A DNA stretch of 64,000 nucleotides. Origin: Bryobacterales bacterium. GTDB lineage: Bacteria; Acidobacteriota; Terriglobia; Bryobacterales; Bryobacteraceae. Below the pieces are notes generated by a model that saw only the letters and a program-made list of their open reading frames with translations, did not search any database and was not told where the DNA came from. The stretch lies in assembly GCA_003142185.1 (NCBI GenBank), contig PLOR01000097.1:63523-127522 (forward strand). Reading direction: 5' to 3'. Shown here one piece after another: positions 17,511-24,769 of the stretch (position 1 is its first letter; each line of letters begins with the position of its first letter). The translations under genes and the position numbers were made by a program.

Positions 17511-19121
17511 TTGACCTTGCGCCAATCGCGACTCTTCTGGTGGTTGCTTGCTGCCGCGCTGGTGGCCACCCGGATGTGCCACTCGGGGCTACTGTGGGAA
17601 GGCGACGCTTACCCGCTCGCCGGCGCGCAGCAGTTTCTGCACGGCAAAGCGCTTTACCGCGATATCTGGTTCGATAAGCCGCCGCTGCTGCCGCTCGCGT
17701 ACCTGCTGTTCGGCGCATTGCCGGGTTGGCCGCTGCGCCTCGCCGGCGCGTGCTATGGCCTGCTGGCCTGCTGGATCGCTTACGCTTTCGGCCGCGAGCT
17801 GTGGAGCGAGCGCGAGGGCCGCTGGGCGGCGGCGCTCCTGGGCTTTTCGCTCTGCTTCGATTTCCCTTCCGCGGCGATCCCCGTGGCGTCGGACTTGTTG
17901 ATGCTGGCGCCGCACTTGGCGGCGGTTTGGCTGGCCTCCCGTCGTCCGTTCTGGAGCGGCGTGTTGGCCGCCGCGGCGTTCTGGATCAATCCCAAAGGTG
18001 CGCTGGTTGCCCTGGTGTGCGTGCTGTGGAACCCGGCTGGCGTAGTGGCGATGGCCGCCGGCTTCGCCGCGGTGAGCGCCGCGATGTTGGCATGGTTGGC
18101 CGGCACCGGCGCGCTGGCGCCATATTGGGAGCAGGTGTGGCGCTGGGGGCGGCTGTATGCCGCGAGACCGTTCGAAGGTTCCCCGCTGCGCAACGGCCTG
18201 CTACGCACGCTCGGTTGGGCCGGCTTTCACGCCGCGATCGTGACCGCCGCGGCGTGGTGTTGGATCAAAGGGGGACTCGGCAACGACCGTTCCGTTGAAA
18301 GTCACGCCCGCGCGGCGGGAGGAAAAGCCGAGATGACTCTCGGCTCTGCAGGCCTGACGGCCCCGGATGGTGCACGGGCAAGCCGCGCCACGGTGCTCGG
18401 TTTCATTCCCTTGGGAAAGCCGGAGGCCCAGAGGGCACCCCGTGAGGGAGCGGTTGCTTGGGTCGTTGGAATAAGCCTCACCGCGCGCTGGCTAGCCTGG
18501 CTGTTGTTTTCGCTTGCCGGCGTGGCTGCGGGCATGCGCTTTTTCCCGCGCTATTATTTCCTGCTGTTGCCAGTGGTGGTGATGATGGCCGCGCGTGGCT
18601 TCGCGCTGCTCAAAGGTCGCGCACAATTCATCGTCTGCCTGCTGCTGCTGATTCCCGTGATTCGTTTCGCTCCAACGTACGTGGCCGCGGCGCGCAATGC
18701 CGATTGGCGCGACACCGCTATGGATCGCGACAGCCGCGCCGCCGCCGCGTTGGTCCGCGCCATGGCCAAGCCCGGCGATACGCTCTTCGTCTGGGGATAC
18801 CGGCCGGAAGATTACGTCTACACGCGCTTGCCCGCGGCCACCATGTATCTCGATGCCCAACCTCTCACCGGCGTTCCAGCCGACCGGCATCTGACGCAAT
18901 CCGCGCCGGTCGAAACCGAAGCGCCGCGCAACCGCCGCGCGGAATTGACGCGCTCCGCACCCAGCTTCATCCTCGATGGCCTGGGACTCTACAACCCGCG
19001 CCTGGCCATCGGCAACTATCCCGACCTGCACGCGTGGCTGGGGAATTATCGCGAAGTGGGACGAACGGGCGGGACGGTAATCTACAGGAGAGTGGCGGGG
19101 GCAGGCGCGGCTGCGCGATAA
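17511..19121 (+). CDS. Polytopic membrane glycosyltransferase (GT39/ArnT-like)
   Basis: About 536 residues from TTG 17511 (start uncertain; a TATACT box lies just upstream and no ribosome site is clear). Acidic residues after the first membrane helix (LLWEGDAYPLAGAQQFLHGKALYRDIWFDKPPLLPLAYLLFG) are the lipid-phosphate-sugar-dependent mannosyltransferase signature. Ten or so membrane helices follow, and a periplasmic C-domain. A hydrophilic segment of ~60 residues (DNA 18281-18468) interrupts the membrane part and looks like an in-frame repeat insertion. It probably glycosylates envelope components or proteins. Confidence 0.75.
   Translation: MTLRQSRLFWWLLAAALVATRMCHSGLLWEGDAYPLAGAQQFLHGKALYRDIWFDKPPLLPLAYLLFGALPGWPLRLAGACYGLLACWIAYAFGRELWSEREGRWAAALLGFSLCFDFPSAAIPVASDLLMLAPHLAAVWLASRRPFWSGVLAAAAFWINPKGALVALVCVLWNPAGVVAMAAGFAAVSAAMLAWLAGTGALAPYWEQVWRWGRLYAARPFEGSPLRNGLLRTLGWAGFHAAIVTAAAWCWIKGGLGNDRSVESHARAAGGKAEMTLGSAGLTAPDGARASRATVLGFIPLGKPEAQRAPREGAVAWVVGISLTARWLAWLLFSLAGVAAGMRFFPRYYFLLLPVVVMMAARGFALLKGRAQFIVCLLLLIPVIRFAPTYVAAARNADWRDTAMDRDSRAAAALVRAMAKPGDTLFVWGYRPEDYVYTRLPAATMYLDAQPLTGVPADRHLTQSAPVETEAPRNRRAELTRSAPSFILDGLGLYNPRLAIGNYPDLHAWLGNYREVGRTGGTVIYRRVAGAGAAAR
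18281..18468. repeat. In-frame repeat-like insertion in glycosyltransferase gene
   Basis: A 188-bp segment bounded by CAACGACC and GGTCGTTG, with internal palindromes (AGCCGAGA...TCTCGGCT). It encodes a Gly/Ala/Arg-rich stretch with no membrane character between two membrane helices. The short motif GACCGCTCCCT, found in reverse complement near its end in variant form, is seen again at 32488. Confidence 0.45.
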
Positions 19122-19169
19122 GTTCGGCGAAACGAACAGCACTCACTTCGCCGGCGCCTGCTGGCTCTG

Positions 19170-20173
19170 CTACTTACCCAGCCGAAAGTTGACCTCAACT
19201 GTAACCGCAACTTTGACCAGCGTGCCATCTTTCATGCCAGGCCGAAATTTCCATTTGCTGACCGCCTTGATCGCTTCTTGATCCAGGCCTGGGTCGAGCG
19301 AGCGAACTACCTTGAAGTTATGCGCCGCGCCGTCTGGCCAGACTTCCGCGGCGAGCACGACCCGTCCCGCGATGCGGGCGCGCGCCGCCGCCTTCGTGTA
19401 TTTCGGCTCAACCTTGAAAAGGACGACCGGCGCACCGACTGGGCGCAGAGGCGCACCATCACCCAGACGCATGAGTGGAGCCTTGGTGAGCCTCGTCCAG
19501 TCAATCGATGTCTGAAATGCGAAATCGGTGGGCTGCACGACGCCCTTGCTGGTTTGGCTCAGCAGCGTGTAGATGCGAACGGCGGGCTCTGCGGGGGCGG
19601 CGCGATTGGCGCGCCTTCGATCCGGTACTGCCAGATGGTTTTCGTCACATCGTCGATCCAGAGCGTACGCAGTCCCGAACGGCCGGACCCGCCATAGTCT
19701 CCGCGCACCACGGCGCAATCGATCGACGTATCGCCGACATGCAGTTCCTCCCGGCCGGTGATAGCCGCGTCGTGCAGGTCTTCCGCCAGGCCAGACCATT
19801 CATTGAACGGATCTTCGCATGGGCCGATCCTTGCATCGTCGACGATCCAGAATTGTTTTGCGGCAGGTCGGTAGCCCGCCCAAACGGATCCATCGCACAG
19901 CTGGATGAGCGGCGCTGGAACGCCGGTGATTTCGATGCGCGCGCGCCGGCTGGGCACACGCTCTATCACAACGCGAAACGAGGCCTCAGTCTGCAGAGAG
20001 CCTTCATCGGCGGATTCCTGGATCACCAGTCGGCCCTCCGCTTCCCACGTGCCCGCGTTGCTTGCGGCTCGCGATACGGCTTCGATCAAAGAGGCAGCGC
20101 TATCGGCCGCCATCGCGTGTCTGCCAGTCGGCAGCGCAATGATCATCAACAGGGAAAGCGCGATCGCACGCAT
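19170..20173 (-). pseudogene. Frameshifted TonB-domain protein
   Basis: Two frames share one gene. From ATG 20173 a signal peptide and a lipoprotein-sorting-like domain (WEAEGRLVIQES, IWQYRIEGAPIAPPP) run to a stop at 19559. In another frame a TonB C-terminal domain runs to 19170 (VEPKYTKAAARARIAGRVVL, VVRSLDPGLDQEAIKAVSKWKFRP, VEVNFRLGK). The protein continues smoothly if one base is shifted at the five-G run at 19593-19597. Joined, it would be an energy-transducer-like TonB protein of ~330 residues, an architecture familiar in Acidobacteria. Sequencing error, true mutation or programmed slippage cannot be told apart here. Confidence 0.65.
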
Positions 20174-20284
20174 GTGATACCTTTCGGACACGGCGGTCTT
20201 GATTAAGGCCGCTTGCCGCTATTGTACCCGGCTCGGAAGAGGAGCTGTGCGACACCGCCGCCGCCCTGGACGATAATAGGAGCG

Positions 20285-21052
20285 ATGGCCACGGAAACGG
20301 TTTGCGCCAAGTGCGGCGGCACGGGCTGGATCATCGTCGAGCACGCCAACGTCTCCGGCGCCGAGCCGTGTGCCTGCCGCAATGAGGGCCGCGCCAGCCG
20401 CCTCGAGGAGCGGGCGCAGATCCCGCCGCTTTACCGCAATGCATCGTTAGAGAATTTCAACGTGCCCGGTCCCGATAATCCCATCGCGCGCCGCGAATTG
20501 ACCAACGTTTTGCTGGCGGTGAAAAACTTCGTTCGCGATTTTCCCAATGAGAACCGGCCGGGCCTGCTGCTGGTCGGCGATCCGGGCACCGGCAAAACCC
20601 ACCTGGCAGTGGCCGCTATACGCCAGATCATGGCGAAGGGCTTCGAGTGTCTGTTCTGGGATTACCAGACTCTGCTGAACAGCATCCGCTCGGGCTACGA
20701 TGCCAGCTCGAATTCGTCCAACCGCGAGGCCTACCGTGCCGCGCTCGATACCGAGGTGCTGCTGCTCGACGATCTGGGCGCGCAGCGCGTCACCGATTGG
20801 GTCGAGGACACCGTTACTTCCATCGTCACCCACCGCGCCAACCACCGCAAACCGCTGATCGCCACCACCAACCTGCCGGAACCGGACGCCGGCAGCTCCT
20901 TCATCCAGCGATCCGCTTTGGGGACGCCGGAGTACCGCAAAACGCTGGCGGACCACATCGGGCCGCGTGCGCGCTCCCGCCTGTTCGAAATGTGTACCGT
21001 GATCCGAATGCCCGGTGACGATTACCGCCTGCGCAAGGCGCGGACGCTCTGA
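20285..21052 (+). CDS. DnaC/IstB-like AAA+ ATPase with zinc-binding N-terminus
   Basis: 255 residues, ATG 20285 behind AGGAG. The N-terminus has CAKCGGTGW and a later CAC, a small zinc-finger-like segment. Residues ~90-240 form an AAA+ domain: Walker A GDPGTGKTHLA, Walker B VLLLDDLG, sensor-1 ATTN and a terminal Arg-rich helix (GPRARSRLFEMC). These features match primosomal DnaC/DnaI-type helicase loaders and IstB. With no transposase alongside, a helicase-loader role is the better guess. The next gene begins on its stop (TGATG). Confidence 0.8.
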   Translation: MATETVCAKCGGTGWIIVEHANVSGAEPCACRNEGRASRLEERAQIPPLYRNASLENFNVPGPDNPIARRELTNVLLAVKNFVRDFPNENRPGLLLVGDPGTGKTHLAVAAIRQIMAKGFECLFWDYQTLLNSIRSGYDASSNSSNREAYRAALDTEVLLLDDLGAQRVTDWVEDTVTSIVTHRANHRKPLIATTNLPEPDAGSSFIQRSALGTPEYRKTLADHIGPRARSRLFEMCTVIRMPGDDYRLRKARTL

Positions 21053-23349
21053 TGTTCGCTCGATTGCGCCTAGGCGCCGGCGCATGCCGGGTTTTCGGCG
21101 TGCTGGCCCTGCTGCTCTTCTCCTTTTCCGCCGCCGCGCCCGCCGGCAATCCCTCGCCGTCCGAGTATCTGCAAGCGGTCGAGTTCCCTTACTATCTGTA
21201 CCCGCGCACGCTCTGGGAGCGCGAATTGGTGTGGCTGAAAAACATCGGTATTCGCAGCGTGGAATTCTCGATCCCCTGGAACTGGCACCAACTCGCGCCG
21301 GGCGATTTCGATTTCACCGGCCGCACCAGCCCGCGGCGCGATCTGCTCGGCTTAATCCGAATCCTGCGGCGGTTGGGCCTCAACGCCTGGGTGCGCAGTG
21401 CAGAGCCGGTCGATGGATGGCGGAATCTGGGGGTTCCGGATGTCGCCGACGCCGCCACCATGCGCGCCTGGTTGAAGCAGCTCAGCGACATTTTGGCGAC
21501 GCAGACCGCCAGCCACGGCGGTCCGGTGGCTTGGGTGGAAGGCACCGCACTCGAGATCGACGCCGCCGCCCCGCCCGTCGCCGTGCGCATCTCCGCCGGC
21601 GATCCGACCGCGCTCGCGCTCAGCCGCCAGGCCTTCGCCACCGGCAAGAGCGTGCTGTGGACCGGCGTGGAAGATCAGCTCTACCCGGCCGGCTGGAAAA
21701 GCGACAGCGGAGCGATGCTGGTGGAGGGCGCGGTCGGGTTGAGTGGCGATGAGCGTCCCACCGCAGCGGCGCTGCTGCGCCAAGCCGCGCTGTTGCGCCA
21801 TTGGGGCGACACCATCCCCGCCCTTCAACCGGCGGCCGCGCCGCAGCTTCCGTCCGGCAAGCTACCCGCCGGCGTCACCGCCATCGAGCTGGTTTCGCCG
21901 GGTGCATCGGCCGTCAACATTGTCAACCGCTCCGGCCAACCGTTCCGCGACGAGTTGCGCGTCTTCGAACCGGCTTCCAAGCGCACTATCACGATTCCCG
22001 CCGTGGTGCCCGCTGGCGAATCGGCGTGGCTGCCGCTGAGCGTTTCCCTCGCGCCCGACGGGCTCTGCCGCGAATGCTCCAACTTTTCCGCCGCCGAGCG
22101 GCTGGTATACGCAACCGCCGAGTTGCTCTCCATCGAATATGAGAACGGCATTCTGGCCATGGAATTCTTCGCGCCCGAAGATGGCGAAGCCGTGCTGCAA
22201 CTGGAGCGCAAGCCGGTCGGCCCGCTGCTGGCGGCCGGCTCGCCAATGGATTATGACTGGGACGACCATGCCCTGCGCGCGCGCCTGCCGATTCCCGGTT
22301 CCGACGCGCCCGGCCACCGGGTGCGCATCGGCATCGCGATCGAAGTGGCGGAGACCGCGGCTTTCTTCACCGACGCCCGCCGGCTCATCATTGGCCAGAA
22401 GAACGCGATTTCGACCAATTATTCCTCGGCTAAGGTTGCCGCCCGCTCCCGCCTGCGGCTACCCGACGGCTTCACGGCGACCCCCAAGGCGAAATCGCCC
22501 GACGAGATCGAATATCAGGTCGACGTTCCCGCCGACGCGTTGCACGGCGACTTTGCGACCCTCGCGCTCGAAGCCGACGGCACCCTGATGGGCCGCGCGC
22601 GGCTGCAATTGTTCCGCCCGTTTTCCATTCGCCTGATGGAGGCGATCCAACTGCATTTCGGCCAGCACGCCGAATTGACGCCCGATCCACCCATCGCGCC
22701 CATCGACGCCAAAACCGGCAGCGACCTGGAGATTTCAATCCGCAACAACTGGCCAGGCATCCAGACCTACCGGTTGGAGGCCGATGGCGACGGCTTGGAA
22801 TTCCTTCCCGCCAAAACCGAGATCAGCATCGGCGCGGCCGCCGAGCGCCGTGTCAGTATGCGCGTGTTCGCGGCCGAGGGGATGGCCGGGCTGCGCGACT
22901 GGCATCTGCGGGTGACCGGCGCCGGCGAGGCCGATCTGCCGATGCGAGTCCTGCTGCTGCCGCGGGGCCGCACCGCTGTATGGAGCGCGGATCTCGATGG
23001 CGGCGGCGCCGCCGAATGGATTCTCGAAACCGAGCGGGCGCGCGCCGTGTTCTCGGCCGAAGACGGTGGCCGCTGGATGGAGTTCACCGCCAAACAAGGC
23101 AACGCGAATTTCTTGCCTGAAGCCGGTGCGTACGCCGCGCAAGGCTCCGTCGCAGTACGGGCGCTGGAGGACGGCCTGGAGTTCACCGGCCCTGGCTGGC
23201 GCCGCACCGCGCGCATGGCCGGCGCCACATTGACCATCGAACAGGACACCCCGCTCCCCGCCGCGCCCGTCGAGCCCATCAAAATCGGCAACACCGCGCT
23301 GACTGTCGAGCGCACGTCCCCCACTCGCGTCGTGTACACGCTGCAGTGA
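21052..23349 (+). CDS. Exported GH35-like beta-galactosidase-related protein
   Basis: A 765-residue exported protein whose ATG overlaps the previous TGA. After a signal peptide, residues ~38-130 resemble the start of a GH35/GH42 TIM barrel (FPYYLYPRTLWERELVWLKNIGIRSVEFSIPWNWHQ, then GDFDFTGRTSPRRDLLGLIRILRRLGL). The expected catalytic Glu pair is not obvious, and the rest is beta-rich with a late domain (RTAVWSADLDGGG). It may be a divergent or non-catalytic carbohydrate-binding relative. Tight coupling to a DnaC-like gene is odd. Confidence 0.6.
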   Translation: MFARLRLGAGACRVFGVLALLLFSFSAAAPAGNPSPSEYLQAVEFPYYLYPRTLWERELVWLKNIGIRSVEFSIPWNWHQLAPGDFDFTGRTSPRRDLLGLIRILRRLGLNAWVRSAEPVDGWRNLGVPDVADAATMRAWLKQLSDILATQTASHGGPVAWVEGTALEIDAAAPPVAVRISAGDPTALALSRQAFATGKSVLWTGVEDQLYPAGWKSDSGAMLVEGAVGLSGDERPTAAALLRQAALLRHWGDTIPALQPAAAPQLPSGKLPAGVTAIELVSPGASAVNIVNRSGQPFRDELRVFEPASKRTITIPAVVPAGESAWLPLSVSLAPDGLCRECSNFSAAERLVYATAELLSIEYENGILAMEFFAPEDGEAVLQLERKPVGPLLAAGSPMDYDWDDHALRARLPIPGSDAPGHRVRIGIAIEVAETAAFFTDARRLIIGQKNAISTNYSSAKVAARSRLRLPDGFTATPKAKSPDEIEYQVDVPADALHGDFATLALEADGTLMGRARLQLFRPFSIRLMEAIQLHFGQHAELTPDPPIAPIDAKTGSDLEISIRNNWPGIQTYRLEADGDGLEFLPAKTEISIGAAAERRVSMRVFAAEGMAGLRDWHLRVTGAGEADLPMRVLLLPRGRTAVWSADLDGGGAAEWILETERARAVFSAEDGGRWMEFTAKQGNANFLPEAGAYAAQGSVAVRALEDGLEFTGPGWRRTARMAGATLTIEQDTPLPAAPVEPIKIGNTALTVERTSPTRVVYTLQ

Positions 23350-23413
23350 CGCCGCAGAAACCGGTCCCATAAGCCTCACCGGGCCACCACCAATAGTGAC
23401 CAGGAGCGGGTCT

Positions 23414-24562
23414 TCATGATGTCCAGTTCACGCCCCATTGTTGCCGCAATTCGAGAGGTATAGCGAAGCTTGGCCGGTTTCCGCCGCGCGCAACGTACAC
23501 GATGGAATCGATCACGGCCTGACCGGCTTTCTCGGCTATCGCGGACATGGTTTTTGAATCCTCGATCGCGCCGCTAAAGGTGAGTTCGCCGAGCCGCAGC
23601 GGCGCGGCCGCCAGATCCGCAAGAAAGCCGTCTTCCACTCCCAGCCATTGCGCCCATTGTTGGCCCAGGAAATATCGAATCATCAGCCTCGGCACGGGGT
23701 CGAATACATCGCCCGGGAGCATCTTGACGAGCATACCAATCAACGCACTGGTCAGATTCTGGCCATCTGTTGTCGGGCCGAACTGATGTGCCGCGATCGC
23801 CATGGCGAGGGCTTTCGCCTCGGCTGCGCTGATCGGCAGCAGGTCGTCACGGATGCCGAGAAGATGCCCCACGACGTTCCAGCAATGGACGTAGGCCTCG
23901 CGATCGTCGTCGGTCAACTCGACGCCAATCTTCTCAAGGCCATCCACGGCTATCCACGAGAACGCCAGCATCGTCCCTACCAGATCTTCCTGGTTCACAG
24001 GCAGTCCGAAGTCGTTTTTCCACGTGGGCGCGGTTGGCGCGAGTCTGCGAATCGTCGCGTGCATCAGGCGGACTTTCTGAATCGTCAGGCGTCCCCGCCC
24101 TCCATCGGCAGTCAGGCCGCCTTTTTGCATGACATCGACCACCATTTGCGCAGTTTCCACAATGCGCCGCGTCGGATTGCTCGAAAGCCGGTTGGTGAGA
24201 GCCAGAACCGGAACTCCGTTCCGGCCCAGATAACAGAACGGGAGCGAGTAGCAGATCAGCGTCAGAACCACCTGCGGGCCAAACCTCCAGAACAGGTCTT
24301 CACCGGCCGCTATCCGCGCCGAATCCGCCCATGGGGGCAGCACGGTCGCCTGCTCAAAGTAACGCTGGACGGGGACCGGCAAACCGGCGGGAACTGGATG
24401 CTCGTTTGCGACAAAAGACTGCATCAGGGAGTTCATCGCGGCGATTCCGCCGTCCGCGAACAACTCCGCGATGACGGCATCCGCAAGCGGATCACCCTGG
24501 GTTCGCAGGGGCTGAAGAATTTCTGCTGTCCAGGAACGGATTGGCGGACGGCTGGTGGCCAT
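23414..24562 (-). CDS. MpaB/Lcp-like oxygenase (DUF2236)
   Basis: 382 residues from ATG 24562 (TTG 24583 is an alternative). It belongs to the all-alpha DUF2236 family that includes the fungal oxygenase MpaB and the rubber-cleaving Lcp enzymes. Indicative segments are LPPWADSARI, the helix KVRLMHATIRR holding the presumed heme-proximal His and Arg, and NQEDLVGTMLAFSW. Members use b-type heme to cleave or oxidise hydrophobic substrates. The substrate here is unknown. No signal peptide is seen. Confidence 0.75.
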   Translation of the reverse strand: MATSRPPIRSWTAEILQPLRTQGDPLADAVIAELFADGGIAAMNSLMQSFVANEHPVPAGLPVPVQRYFEQATVLPPWADSARIAAGEDLFWRFGPQVVLTLICYSLPFCYLGRNGVPVLALTNRLSSNPTRRIVETAQMVVDVMQKGGLTADGGRGRLTIQKVRLMHATIRRLAPTAPTWKNDFGLPVNQEDLVGTMLAFSWIAVDGLEKIGVELTDDDREAYVHCWNVVGHLLGIRDDLLPISAAEAKALAMAIAAHQFGPTTDGQNLTSALIGMLVKMLPGDVFDPVPRLMIRYFLGQQWAQWLGVEDGFLADLAAAPLRLGELTFSGAIEDSKTMSAIAEKAGQAVIDSIVYVARGGNRPSFAIPLELRQQWGVNWTS

Positions 24563-24593
24563 TCCCGACACTATATCGCACAAATGGGTTGCC

Positions 24594-24757
24594 GTAGCCG
24601 CAGCGCCGGCGGTCTTGCCGCTGGTGTTTTTTCTTTCTCCGATCGCGTACCTTGAGGATTACCCGGTCAGAACCGGCCTGGCGGCGTGTTCCGAAGAGTG
24701 CCCCTGGTCAAGTGCGTGCGAGACACAAGACACCGGCGGCAAGACCGCCGGCGCTAC
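24594..24757. repeat. GTAG-type REP inverted pair
   Basis: GTAG with GCCGGCGG-TCTT-GCCGCTGG (24594-24627) and an inverted, cleaner copy CCGGCGG-CAAGA-CCGCCGG ending GCTAC at 24757. The pair occupies the gap between the DUF2236 gene and the NHL gene. Confidence 0.7.
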
Positions 24758-24769
24758 TGTATCCGCGGC

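Noticed and set aside
20285-21052. IstB of an IS21 element
   Set aside because: No IstA transposase or terminal repeats adjoin, and the zinc-finger-like N-terminus fits helicase loaders better.
24594-24757. Hairpins as transcription terminators
   Set aside because: They lack T-tracts and carry the GTAG head shared with other intergenic elements, so they were called repeats.
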